Positions 27,626 through 36,562 of a stretch of 64,000 nucleotides of DNA are shown here, one piece after another; position 1 is the first letter of the stretch; every line of letters starts with the position of its first letter. The notes beneath the pieces are model-generated. The model did not search any database. It had not been told where the DNA came from and worked only from the letters and a program-made list of their open reading frames with translations. The DNA is taken from contig VXSP01000034.1 in NCBI GenBank assembly GCA_009837885.1, positions 1-64,000 on the forward strand, in the 5' to 3' direction. A program made the position numbers and the translations under genes. The DNA is from Holophagales bacterium. Its GTDB lineage: Bacteria; Acidobacteriota; Thermoanaerobaculia; Multivoradales; Multivoraceae.

Positions 27626-29497
27626 ATGTTTCATCCTCGTTACCCCTCGGATCTCGTGCTCACAGAAGCAGACTTCACCGACTGCGGCTGGCAGGACGTA
27701 CTGCGATCCGCCGATCCATGGGCCTACTCCTCGATCAGCAATGCCTTCCGGAAGGCCGCCAGCGATGCGGAGGAGAACGACCGCCGGGCCAAAGCACTCT
27801 GGCTCCTCGCCGATGCCTGCTCCATGACGTTCTCACCGGACAGAGTCGAGCCCTTTGGGCCTCGATTCTCATCCCCTGGCGGAAGCTCCTTCTCGCCCGA
27901 TGAGTTGACAGCAAACGACACGGCGTTCCTCGCCAGTGCGGTCACTTCGATGGAGAGCTGTGTACTTGGTGCGCATCTTCTGAAGGCGCGCTTGGCAGAC
28001 CTTGTCTGGCTAGTGCAAGAACCCCGAAGCGGCAAGTTCGCATTGCTCGCCATCGATAGCTACAGAGCAGTGCCGCTGAACGTAGAGACCTGGCTCCGCG
28101 ACGGCCTGGATTGCTGGCAAAGGGTGCTGGTTCTCGCGCGCCTTACCAAGGTGGCTGCCGGGAAGCACGGCGAGGAAATGGAGGCGTCCGTTCTACAGGC
28201 ATTTGACTCCGCGACAGAAGAACACGGTTTCCTCGCAGTCAAGTTGGCTGGGCTGATGCGAGCGAACGGGCTTGGTCACGATAACGCGCTCCGTGTCGCG
28301 ACAAGACTCGAGTCTCTAGGTCATGCGTTCGCCGGCCAAGGTGAGTTCCATCGGGGACGAAGCTACCTCCATGAAGCGCAGCATTGGTTCATGTCCCTCG
28401 GCGACGAGTCCCACGCTACGGCTACGACGGCTGCCGAAGCGGAGTGCTGGATCAGGGAGGCCGAGTGTCGCCTGTCATCCGCTGATCCAAGTCACGGAGT
28501 CGCCGCCACCTTCGTCGAGAAAGCAATTCAGACGTACCGGACCATTCCGAACAAGCGTCGCGAGACTCACGACGTGAACGAACGCCTCGAACACCTGCAG
28601 GCACGTCTACGCGACTTTGGGAAGCGAGCTGTCGACGAGTTGACCGAGAAAGACGGTCCGGGAATCGACATCTCCCACCTTGTCCGACGGGCACGCGAAG
28701 CCGTCTCCGGCAAAGGCAGCATCGAGGCGCTCACCGCGCTCTCCAATCTCGTCGACTGGTCGAACGCCCACGAATCGCGAGACCGAGCCATCGAGATCCT
28801 GCGAAAGCATCCAATCCCAGCGATGCTCTTCCCTGCCGTCACGATGAACCGCGACGGACGCGTCGTAGCCAAGAGTCCCCCTGCCCATCTGGGCGATACG
28901 CTGACGAAGTCCGATGAAACCGCCATCCGCGACCGGATGTTGCAAGAGTACGGGATCCACGCTGCACTTGTAACTCAAGGTACCATCCTGCCCGCACTCG
29001 AAGTCCTCCGTTTCGAGCACCGGATTCGTGAGATCGAGTTCATAGAACTGGCTAGCCAAGCTGCCATCGTGCCGCCTGGACGGTCGGTTCTCTTCGGCAA
29101 AGCTCTGTTCGCAGGCTACGACGGAGACTTCGCAACGGCCCTCCATCTATTGTCACCTCAGATCGAGAACATGGTCCGGTTTCACCTCAATCGAGCCGGC
29201 GTCGAGACCACACATCTGGACGACAAAGGGATACAAGTCGAAAAGGGACTGAGCTCCCTTCTCTCACTTCCTCGGTCTTCCGAGGTACTCGGTTCGGACG
29301 TCAAGTTCGAACTCGAACTCCTGTTTACCCAACCCGGTGGCGCGAATCTCCGGAACTCAGTCGCTCATGGTCTGCTGAGTGACGCGGAGACAGCCTTCGG
29401 CGTGTACCCGATCTACGCATGGTGGCTCACGATAAAGCTCGTGCTCTCTCCCTTCTGGAACCCAGTCTCCTCGGACACTGAGGAGACTGGGGAATGA
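27626..29497 (+). CDS. DUF4209-family protein with HEPN-like C-terminal motif
   Basis: 623 residues from ATG 27626 (a TTG at 27581 is possible). Mostly helical, no signal peptide. The C-terminus contains GANLRNSVAHGLL, the typical DUF4209 ending, in which Arg576-Asn-x-x-x-His581 matches the R-polar-x(3)-H active-site motif of HEPN ribonucleases. The family has no characterised member that I know. The gene follows an orphan HigA antitoxin at 75 bases. Base composition is clearly lower in G+C than the flanking metabolic genes (many AAG, TCT, ACA codons), suggesting transfer. Assignment to HEPN is inference from motif and helicity. Confidence 0.7.
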   Translation: MFHPRYPSDLVLTEADFTDCGWQDVLRSADPWAYSSISNAFRKAASDAEENDRRAKALWLLADACSMTFSPDRVEPFGPRFSSPGGSSFSPDELTANDTAFLASAVTSMESCVLGAHLLKARLADLVWLVQEPRSGKFALLAIDSYRAVPLNVETWLRDGLDCWQRVLVLARLTKVAAGKHGEEMEASVLQAFDSATEEHGFLAVKLAGLMRANGLGHDNALRVATRLESLGHAFAGQGEFHRGRSYLHEAQHWFMSLGDESHATATTAAEAECWIREAECRLSSADPSHGVAATFVEKAIQTYRTIPNKRRETHDVNERLEHLQARLRDFGKRAVDELTEKDGPGIDISHLVRRAREAVSGKGSIEALTALSNLVDWSNAHESRDRAIEILRKHPIPAMLFPAVTMNRDGRVVAKSPPAHLGDTLTKSDETAIRDRMLQEYGIHAALVTQGTILPALEVLRFEHRIREIEFIELASQAAIVPPGRSVLFGKALFAGYDGDFATALHLLSPQIENMVRFHLNRAGVETTHLDDKGIQVEKGLSSLLSLPRSSEVLGSDVKFELELLFTQPGGANLRNSVAHGLLSDAETAFGVYPIYAWWLTIKLVLSPFWNPVSSDTEETGE

Positions 29498-29515
29498 CGG
29501 TAGGAGTTGCCCAAG

Positions 29516-32500
29516 CTACGCCCGACCCAGCAGAAGCAGGCCCCCAATCCGGCGTACCGTCTCAGCGAAGTAGCTGACTTCCTCCGGCTTGAGATCACGG
29601 CCGAAGACCGGCCGCTCCCGGTAGGAGAGCCACTTCTTCAAGACTTGATGGCCACCAAGACGGTAGTTCCAGACCACGGCGGGGACGTTGCGCCAGTAGG
29701 CCCGGGGGTTCAGGTAGACGTCGAACGTGCTTTCCCCGAGTACGGAGGCCGCTTCGCCCAGTGCGCTCCGCTCTCGGACATCGTAGCGGCGCTCCACAAC
29801 CCGGCCGGAAGCCGGCATGACGGCTTGACCCGAGCCAAGGTAGCCCCAGCCGGCAGTGAGGGCGAAGTCGTCCCCGGTCATCTGCCGTCCGTCGCCAGTT
29901 GTCGGGACGGCGAATCGCCGAAGCTCGGGCCGTAGAGCGCCGGTCGTCACGCCGGGAACCGGGGCTTCGGGGTCCAGCAGCCGAGCGAGTCGCCGGCCGC
30001 GCTCCACACCTGCAGCGAAGCGTCTCGCCGCGCGGTCTCCGGTGCCCTCCGGCCAGCCCGGCAGTGGGATCCGCGGCCACTCCATTCGTAGCGCTCCTGC
30101 GTTGGCGGCCCGGTACGCGGTATCGTGCAGCGTAGCCAAGACATAGTGAAACAAGTCGCCATGGGTCGCACCAAGGGCGTTAACGTACCGCCGTGCCGTG
30201 GGCGACAGGTTGGCTCGACGAGTCGGCCCCAGGTCGCCAGACTCAGAGATCCTGTCCTCCAGCAACCACGCCGGGTACCAGCTCGAGAGGCCGTTACCGA
30301 AGTTATCGGCTAGCGTGCCGGTCAGGGTTCCGCGTGAAAACTCCTCCTTGGTTTCCAGTCCTCGGGCTTCCAGCCATAGATTCCCCTCGAAGACATGCCG
30401 CCGATAGTCAGCCCTCTTCTCGTCAAGTAGCTTGGTGTCCTTCTCCCAGTAGAGCCACCGAGTGTCGAACGGCCTGTAGGCGAAACGAACGAACCCGTCT
30501 TCGTCTGGCCCACCCCGCCTTAGCAACGCTTCGCGCACACCACGGGGATCGAACCGAGCGGCACTCTTCATAACTCGCGGATAGCGCCGCTCAATCTCCT
30601 CGTGGCTCAAGTCCGGGTCGAAGTAGTCGACGATGCGCGCACGCAACCGACCGAGATCTACATCGACGAGGAATCCATCGCGACTTGTCTTGACGCCAGG
30701 GAACGACACCGGGAACAGGTCGGGCAAAGCCGGCCAATCGAACCAACGGTCGTCGACCGTCGTTCGCAGGAAAGGCATGCCCAGCGGAAGCGAGGGTTCG
30801 ATCTTCTCGTACAGCACCTCGGGCTCCACGTCAGACGTTACGAGAAGCTCCTCCCGCTTCCTCCGGCCCCAGAGTTGTCGGAAGCTCACCTCCTGTGCGG
30901 GCACGTGTTCCACCTTCCGCACGAGCGTCGCGACCGCCGTGCCGACCTTGATTCCCTCCCGATTGCTCTCGGTCGAGAAGATACTCGGGTCGGGGGAACC
31001 GTCCGGCGCGATCTTGCCGGTCTTGCGGCTGTCGCCGTTCAGACAGTCGACCCGTATGACATCGAAGGCCTCGACGTACCGTTCACGCATTGCGGTGAAA
31101 GACATGCCGTCCAGCCACGAGTAGTTGGAGATGAAGCAGACGATGCCTTGGCCCGTGCGCTCGGCGATCCGTCTCTCCGCCATGCGGAAGAAGCGCACGT
31201 AGAGATCGTTTAGTCCCTGGCCCTCAGGCTGTCGCACACGTTTCGCGGAGCGGTACGCGTCGGTGAGTTCGCGCTCTTCCCTTCCCACGGCGACGCCGGG
31301 AAAGCCGTTGTACGGAGGATTGCCCAAGATGACCAGGATTGGTGTCTCCTGCTTCACCTTCTCCGCCCGGTCACGCTCCTCCTCCAGTTCGGGGAACGGG
31401 AGCGGTTTGTTCGTTCTCGGTTCCCAGCCCGTAAGGGCGTTGGTCAGGAACACACCAGCACGTTCGGACCCGTCCTCGGCGAGGGGGGCGTCCAGGTCCT
31501 GCATCGTCAAGCCGACCTGTAGATGAGCGATCACGAACGGTGCCGGCATGATCTCGAAGCCGAAGACGCGCTCCGTGGCGGCCTGCTTGACGCGGGCGCC
31601 GGCGAGCGCGCCGAGTCCCCGTCCTTCGAGATTCGCGGCGGTGCGCCTCAGTACCTCGGCAAGATAGGCTCCTGTGCCGCAGCAGGGGTCGAGGACGTAG
31701 ACGTTGTCCGCAGCCAGACCGTCGGGAGTGTCCAGATCGTCCCGGAGCGCCTTGTCTACACGCGCGACCATGTACTGCACCACTTCGGTAGGCGTGTACC
31801 AGACGCCCAACTGCTTACGGAGCGCCGGATCGAAGGCCTGCAGGAAAGGTTCGTAGAAGTAGGGAACCGCCTCGCCCTCGTTGAAGCTGGCGAAGAACGC
31901 CGGGCGATCCACCCGATTCAGAGCGGCTGCCGTCCAGTCCAGCACTTCGATCAAGCCGAGCGCTCCGAGGCGTCCCGGATCGGCAAGCTGCTGGAAGAGC
32001 GCCCGCAAGACCGGCGCTCGCAGATGCCAGACGGCGGTCCGCCAGTCGAACACGCTGCCCCGTGGCGCCTGCCGCGACCACAGAACCCAGGCGGAGAAGA
32101 CCCCGTAGAAGAGCGTCTGCACCAGCGTCGAGTGGAAGAACCGCGTTCCCCTCTCGCCCTCGAACCTCACCCCAAGCGCCTCCTCCAGCGCCGAGCGAAC
32201 GGTGCCAAGCGACGGTGAATCCCCCGCTCGCTCTACCCGCTCAAGGCCGTCGCGTGCGTAGGAAGCCAGCAGCCAGGCCAGGTCTTGTGGATCGGCCACC
32301 GCGGCCCGGTGCGACAGGGCGCGCGCAAGGTACTCGCCCAAGCCCCTTCCGACCTTGAGCGCTGACGCCCGCGGCTTCTCGAGGAGATCCTGGAAGTCCG
32401 CCTCAGTCGCCGCCAGGCTGAAGGTCTCCAACTTGACCTCGTCGCCCGAGGAGCGCCGGCCAACGAGTTCAAACTCCCTCAAGTTCGTGACGAGCACGAG

Positions 32501-32854
32501 GCGATAGCGGGACCAGTAGCGGTTCACCTGCTCGCGTACTTCACTCGTGCCTAGGGCCACCTTGGCCGACTTGACTTCCACGACTCCGCGCTCGGGAATC
32601 TGACCCTCCCGCGGCTCGCCCTTCCGGACCTGCTTCGCCGCGTAGAGCCCCATGTCGGGATGGCCCGATCCGTGGTCCGCGAGCTCGATGACGCAGAACA
32701 CCTTCGGCTTGAGCGACCCACCGATCGCGTTCAACAGGTTGGCGAGCGGCACGTAGCTCGATCGCTCCCCAGTCGCGCCGCCCGACGCGCGAAGACGCCG
32801 CAGGTCAGTGAGATAGGACTCCACCGCCGTGGTCAGTTTCTTGGCCGGAATCAC
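29516..32854 (-). CDS. Type ISP-like restriction-modification enzyme without helicase (N6-adenine methyltransferase)
   Basis: 1112 residues. An N-terminal PD-(D/E)xK-like nuclease region shows Asp67 in HPDMG and Glu93-x-Lys95 in VVEVKSAK. A helical coupler follows, then an N6-adenine methyltransferase with motif I DPCCGTG at 389-395 and motif IV NPPY at 512-515. The C-terminal third matches the specificity region of type ISP enzymes such as LlaBIII. The SWI2/SNF2 translocase those enzymes carry between nuclease and methyltransferase (total about 1600 residues) is absent, so it should behave more like a single-chain type IIG enzyme. Convergent with the DUF4209 gene (18 bases between stops). 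Confidence 0.83.
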   Translation of the reverse strand: MIPAKKLTTAVESYLTDLRRLRASGGATGERSSYVPLANLLNAIGGSLKPKVFCVIELADHGSGHPDMGLYAAKQVRKGEPREGQIPERGVVEVKSAKVALGTSEVREQVNRYWSRYRLVLVTNLREFELVGRRSSGDEVKLETFSLAATEADFQDLLEKPRASALKVGRGLGEYLARALSHRAAVADPQDLAWLLASYARDGLERVERAGDSPSLGTVRSALEEALGVRFEGERGTRFFHSTLVQTLFYGVFSAWVLWSRQAPRGSVFDWRTAVWHLRAPVLRALFQQLADPGRLGALGLIEVLDWTAAALNRVDRPAFFASFNEGEAVPYFYEPFLQAFDPALRKQLGVWYTPTEVVQYMVARVDKALRDDLDTPDGLAADNVYVLDPCCGTGAYLAEVLRRTAANLEGRGLGALAGARVKQAATERVFGFEIMPAPFVIAHLQVGLTMQDLDAPLAEDGSERAGVFLTNALTGWEPRTNKPLPFPELEEERDRAEKVKQETPILVILGNPPYNGFPGVAVGREERELTDAYRSAKRVRQPEGQGLNDLYVRFFRMAERRIAERTGQGIVCFISNYSWLDGMSFTAMRERYVEAFDVIRVDCLNGDSRKTGKIAPDGSPDPSIFSTESNREGIKVGTAVATLVRKVEHVPAQEVSFRQLWGRRKREELLVTSDVEPEVLYEKIEPSLPLGMPFLRTTVDDRWFDWPALPDLFPVSFPGVKTSRDGFLVDVDLGRLRARIVDYFDPDLSHEEIERRYPRVMKSAARFDPRGVREALLRRGGPDEDGFVRFAYRPFDTRWLYWEKDTKLLDEKRADYRRHVFEGNLWLEARGLETKEEFSRGTLTGTLADNFGNGLSSWYPAWLLEDRISESGDLGPTRRANLSPTARRYVNALGATHGDLFHYVLATLHDTAYRAANAGALRMEWPRIPLPGWPEGTGDRAARRFAAGVERGRRLARLLDPEAPVPGVTTGALRPELRRFAVPTTGDGRQMTGDDFALTAGWGYLGSGQAVMPASGRVVERRYDVRERSALGEAASVLGESTFDVYLNPRAYWRNVPAVVWNYRLGGHQVLKKWLSYRERPVFGRDLKPEEVSYFAETVRRIGGLLLLGRA

Positions 32855-32977
32855 GCTGCAACCCTACTGCGAACGAGAGTTCGCCTCAGACCGAGGAGCA
32901 TGAGGGAGCCGTTCCGCGTGTCGATGCGCCGGCTCGAAACCCGCCTCAATGACGAAGGCTACGGTCGTTTGAGGAGC

Positions 32978-33442
32978 CTAGTTGGGCCGAGGAATGGCCC
33001 CTGACGTTTCGGCGGCTGAGCGCTCCGCGCCACACCTCGCTTCCAACACCGCGAGGAGTTCGGGATCGTGAAGGAACGCGTATGACTGCGGCGGCCGGAA
33101 GGCCGGCGCTTCGCCCTGCGGGCATACAGGTGCGTCCAGCACCGTGACCTCCGTCAGGCACAGTGCGGCAACGACTTCGGCTTCGCCGACATAGGCGTCG
33201 AACTCTCGTCGGTCGATGCCGACCCGTTCTCCGAACGCGCTCCAGATCCCGTCCGCCGTGTCGAGGGCCACTGCTTCGAGCCGGGCGGACGCTACGACCT
33301 GCTGGCGCGGGCTCGTGGCGTAGATCCAGATTCGCGCTCCCGCCGGTGCGCGCACTGCTCGTTTGCGGATCTCGACCGTCTTGCAACCCGACACGATCAA
33401 GTCGACGTACGGCGGCTTGATCGACATGAGGATGTCGGTCAT
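32978..33442 (-). CDS. ASCH-domain protein
   Basis: 154 residues from ATG 33442. An upstream in-frame extension is possible but this Met lies at the start of the domain and its ATG overlaps the TGA of the preceding gene (33439-33442). ASCH signature: MSIKPPYVDLIVSGCKTVEIRKR, then IWIYATSP. ASCH is a PUA-related fold that binds RNA; one characterised member, YqfB, hydrolyses N4-acetylcytidine. Here translational coupling to a GNAT-PIN-GNAT fusion suggests a shared RNA target. C-terminal 50 residues are less conserved-looking. Confidence 0.82.
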   Translation of the reverse strand: MTDILMSIKPPYVDLIVSGCKTVEIRKRAVRAPAGARIWIYATSPRQQVVASARLEAVALDTADGIWSAFGERVGIDRREFDAYVGEAEVVAALCLTEVTVLDAPVCPQGEAPAFRPPQSYAFLHDPELLAVLEARCGAERSAAETSGAIPRPN

Positions 33443-35619
33443 GGGCTCGACTCTCCGAGGCCAGCTAAGGCGATCCTCAGGAGTTGCTCGTGGGAGATTG
33501 CTTCCGCCGCGACGAAGTTCGCCGGGCCGACGCAATCCAACCTCTTGAGTTCGTTGTAGGAGATGGGCCGGGGAATGCCGGTCAGGCTGTCGAAGGTGAA
33601 CGCCGTCACTTGCCCGCGAGCGTCGGCGCGGGCCTCGATGTCGTCAGGTGAAAGGACTCCCTGGCGGCTGAGGGTTGCCACAGCCTCCTCCTTTGAGAGA
33701 GTTGCCGAGAACGTGGCACGAGCCACAGCAGCCGCGGCCATCCTCGGATCACTGAGGTAGAAGACGATGACCGTTCCGCGGGAGACCAGTTCGTGCCTAC
33801 CGGCACGGAAGAAGTACGCCCGTTCAAGCCGCAGAGCGGCTTCCCGTTCCGGTAGAAGCGACGCCTGACTGACGGTGGGAGGGAGCAGTTGAGCAGCATA
33901 GCCCGGCTGAATGGGAACGACCACGCCTGGTCTGCCGATGGGCAGGAGCAAGCCGGGAGAGATGAGCGTCTCGAAGTCGAAGAGCGGGATTCGATTGCCT
34001 GGGCCGTTCGGCGGTCTGACTTCGACCCCACTGCGGTTCAGCTCTCGCCACGAGGGCATGTTCGTTGCCAGCCGCAGCCCGGTTTGCTCCTCAAAGTCGG
34101 CAGTGAACACCTGCCAGCCGTCGGGTAGCACGAAGCCACCGAAGACCGTCTTCGAGAGCGGAGCGCCGGGGCTCTCCTCGCCGGTTCCCACCCGACGAAA
34201 GCCACAGTCGAGCGCAACCTGTTTGGTAGCGAGCTGACCCGGTCCAGAGTACAGGTCGATTCGATAGAGCCTATTGTGGGTTCGGGGCCTTACGAGCCAG
34301 TCGAAGAGGTGCTCGGCAGCGACAAGCGACTCGGCGTGGTCTTCCTCGACGTAGACGTGCGCGATCCATGACTGGCCGACGATGGGTGGCGGCCTCAGAG
34401 CCGCCAAGCCAAGAACCCTGCCCCCCACACGGACCACGCGATGCTCTGCGGGCTGTTGAGTCGTGCCCGGATCCAGGAGGTCGCCCAAGCGGTCATGGCC
34501 CAAACCGAGGCTCTTGAGGAACCGTGCCGAGTCCTCGTGGTCCTCGTCGGTCAGCGAGCGTCCCAAGAGAACGCTGTGGTCGAACTCGACGGTCACCGGA
34601 GATGCCTCGGGCTCGGTGTCGGGATCGGTAAGAACTGGCGGCACCAGCTCCGCCGGTGCGGCCACTCTGAGGCCGTACTGGCTCCGCAGAGCGTCGGCGT
34701 GCTGAAGGATCCGACCGTCTCGTGTGACGAAGCCGTGGGCCCGGTAGTAAATGCATGCCGCAAGGTGACGAAGATCCGAGGTGTCGGTGATGCCGCGCTT
34801 GCTGGTGGCGTCCTCGGCAAGCCCTAAAGTCTCTCGCAATGAGGTCGTCAGCCGAGCAACCTGATCTGATGGGGGTTCACGAAGGCGCGGGAGCCCGCGA
34901 GCCGAGCGCAGGAGGCGGTCCTCTCCCGGGCCAACGGACGTCCTCTCCAACTCCCGGATCAGTTCGGCGGTAACGACGACGGGAACTGCTCCCAGCAACG
35001 ACCACGATTGGCCTTCGTCGCGCTGACGGGCAGCGTCGAGCACGACGTTCAGGTCGAGCACCCAACGAGCAGCTTGAAGTCGCGGGCGGCTGCGAAACGT
35101 GAGCGCCTCGGCCGCTGACGGGCGGCTGTCGACCGGTGGGGACGCCTTGCGGAAGAGCGACGGACCGTCGAGTTCGCGCAGGTAGACGTTGATCTCCCGC
35201 TTGCTCGTCCTGCCGCCGGGTTCCGTATGGTGAAGCGAGAAGCCGTTGCGCACCCAGAAGTGGTTCGCCGGGAGATCCGCGCCCACGCGAGCAGTTATGC
35301 CGAGCATGGAGTGCTTCTCGCCGTAGCGAACGAGTTCGCTCAGGAGCTGCTGCGCTACTCCCTGTCGTCGTGCAGTTTCGGGCGTGAAGATCTGCTTCAC
35401 CTTCAACTGCGGGTAGGTGCCCCCGAAGTGGAGGAATCCGGCGATCTCGCCGCTGCTGGCCTGAACGGCGACCCAGAGCCGGCGCCGTTCCGCCGACTCG
35501 CGATAGACCGCGTTACGAAGGAAGCCCAGCTCGTGCCTGTGAGCGTCGGCCATGGCTACTATGTCGGCCACGTACGGGAGTACGTCGCCGGGTCGCCTCA
35601 GAATGACGATTCGCGCCAA
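33439..35619 (-). CDS. GNAT-PIN-GNAT-PUA-like four-domain fusion
   Basis: 726 residues from TTG 35619 (no ATG or GTG between it and the in-frame stop at 35701-35703; a weak GAGAG site lies 6 bases upstream). Residues 1-150: GNAT acetyltransferase, acetyl-CoA loop RRQGVAQQLL near 85 and VRNGFSLHHTE. Residues about 184-325: PIN nuclease, with acidic positions Asp189 (VLDLNVVLD), Glu near 219-224, Asp282 (TSDLRHLA) and Asp301 (FVTRDGRIL). Residues about 343-500: second, more divergent GNAT ending VALDCGFRRVG. Residues about 540-726: PUA/EVE/ASCH-like beta domain (SRGTVIVFYLSDPR). The order of domains suggests RNA or tRNA recognition, acetylation and cleavage, but no member known to me has been studied. 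Confidence 0.75.
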   Translation of the reverse strand: MARIVILRRPGDVLPYVADIVAMADAHRHELGFLRNAVYRESAERRRLWVAVQASSGEIAGFLHFGGTYPQLKVKQIFTPETARRQGVAQQLLSELVRYGEKHSMLGITARVGADLPANHFWVRNGFSLHHTEPGGRTSKREINVYLRELDGPSLFRKASPPVDSRPSAAEALTFRSRPRLQAARWVLDLNVVLDAARQRDEGQSWSLLGAVPVVVTAELIRELERTSVGPGEDRLLRSARGLPRLREPPSDQVARLTTSLRETLGLAEDATSKRGITDTSDLRHLAACIYYRAHGFVTRDGRILQHADALRSQYGLRVAAPAELVPPVLTDPDTEPEASPVTVEFDHSVLLGRSLTDEDHEDSARFLKSLGLGHDRLGDLLDPGTTQQPAEHRVVRVGGRVLGLAALRPPPIVGQSWIAHVYVEEDHAESLVAAEHLFDWLVRPRTHNRLYRIDLYSGPGQLATKQVALDCGFRRVGTGEESPGAPLSKTVFGGFVLPDGWQVFTADFEEQTGLRLATNMPSWRELNRSGVEVRPPNGPGNRIPLFDFETLISPGLLLPIGRPGVVVPIQPGYAAQLLPPTVSQASLLPEREAALRLERAYFFRAGRHELVSRGTVIVFYLSDPRMAAAAVARATFSATLSKEEAVATLSRQGVLSPDDIEARADARGQVTAFTFDSLTGIPRPISYNELKRLDCVGPANFVAAEAISHEQLLRIALAGLGESSP

Positions 35620-35712
35620 TTGCGTCTCTCGATTGGGGTCCAGGACAGCCTCCTCGGGAGGCGACCATTCGCGTCGACCCCCTCGTGGACCATGACGGAC
35701 TCAGTCCGCCGT

Positions 35713-35742
35713 TTTATCTTATGCGCATGTCGCTATAGACAA
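35713..35742 (-). promoter_or_regulatory. Candidate promoter for the GNAT-PIN/ASCH pair
   Basis: On the minus strand TTGTCT (35742-35737) and GATAAA (35718-35713) are 18 bases apart, each matching 4 of 6 sigma70 consensus positions, in an unusually AT-rich patch upstream of the TTG start at 35619. A short palindrome ATGCGCAT lies between the two boxes and could be an operator. Evidence is by eye only. Confidence 0.3.
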
Positions 35743-35845
35743 CGGCGCACCGCCAGGCCCGTCGCAGAGGCCGGCGGGCTGCCCAACTAAACCGGCGAGA
35801 TTGGCTCACCCCAGGCTTGTCTTCCAGGGACTACACTCGCGAACC

Positions 35846-36235
35846 ATGAAGGAAGCTAGTCCGCCTCGAGCGCACTCGACCCAACTCCCCAAGGACGTCG
35901 TGCCGCTCGGCGACGTCAAGGTCAACCCCGACGCCGTAGTCCAACGGGCCGCGAGATCAGGTCGACCGATCCTCCTGACATCCCGGGGCCGAGGAGTCGC
36001 GGTCCTTCAATCACTGGAGCAGTACGAGGCAGAGGAAGAGGAACGGTCGTTCCTTCGCTCAGTGGCCCAAGGGCTGGCAAGCGCAGAAGACGGCCGGCAG
36101 GTCTCGCTGGCTGAAGCGAAGGCCATCTACGTCGAGGCCAGCCTGCAACTCGCGGTCGACGATCACGCGGAACTCCGCGACCCCTTCGAGCGGATCAACA
36201 AGGGCGGCGCGCAGGACCCGGACGGCACCCCGTGA
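35846..36235 (+). CDS. Phd/YefM-type antitoxin (orphan)
   Basis: 129 residues from ATG 35846. The Phd/YefM fold is visible in the middle: VVPLGDVKVNPDAVVQRA, RPILLTSRGRGVAVLQSLEQYEAEEEE. These antitoxins bind their promoter through the N-terminal half and neutralise a Doc, YoeB, VapC or ParE toxin through the acidic C-terminal tail. The stop is overlapped by a GTG (GTGA), the usual way a toxin gene begins, but that frame closes after 33 codons and shows no toxin motif. So the toxin is lost or the protein acts alone. The spacing to the divergent GNAT-PIN gene is about 226 bases. Confidence 0.72.
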   Translation: MKEASPPRAHSTQLPKDVVPLGDVKVNPDAVVQRAARSGRPILLTSRGRGVAVLQSLEQYEAEEEERSFLRSVAQGLASAEDGRQVSLAEAKAIYVEASLQLAVDDHAELRDPFERINKGGAQDPDGTP

Positions 36236-36332
36236 CGCCGGAGGGAGCGAAGTGGGCGGTGGAGTCGATAGCGCTAGCCCCCGACCGGAGATGCCGCGGC
36301 CGCCTGACGATCTGCCTGGGACGGAGCACGTG

Positions 36333-36539
36333 ATGCCGACCATCGGGCTATCCGAGTTGTGGTTGATGACCGGCCTTTTCTGGTCGGTCGTAGGGTGGGC
36401 CCTCGCGGTGAGAAAGAAGAGGAGTCAGTTGCTGTGGTTTCTGTTGTGCTTGGTCGCCGGCATCTTCGCGCTGATTCCCCTGCTGATACTGCCGGCGCTG
36501 GACAAGGAAAGTAGGAGGCCACGCGCCAGAAGCGCTTGA
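36333..36539 (+). CDS. Small membrane protein, unknown function
   Basis: 68 residues from ATG 36333, with a GGAG 8 bases upstream. Two hydrophobic segments (about residues 9-25 and 33-53) are separated by the basic loop RKKRSQ, with a basic C-terminal tail KESRRPRARSA, so the ends are probably cytoplasmic. It resembles small two-helix inner-membrane proteins; no family is recognised. It lies 97 bases after the orphan Phd-type antitoxin on the same strand and could be its partner, but that is speculative. Confidence 0.55.
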   Translation: MPTIGLSELWLMTGLFWSVVGWALAVRKKRSQLLWFLLCLVAGIFALIPLLILPALDKESRRPRARSA

Positions 36540-36562
36540 CTGCCGCGTCCGCAAGACGGTCG

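Noticed and set aside
36232..36333. Short GTG frame overlapping the Phd stop as a toxin
   Set aside because: It closes after 33 codons and has no toxin motif; at most a decayed remnant.
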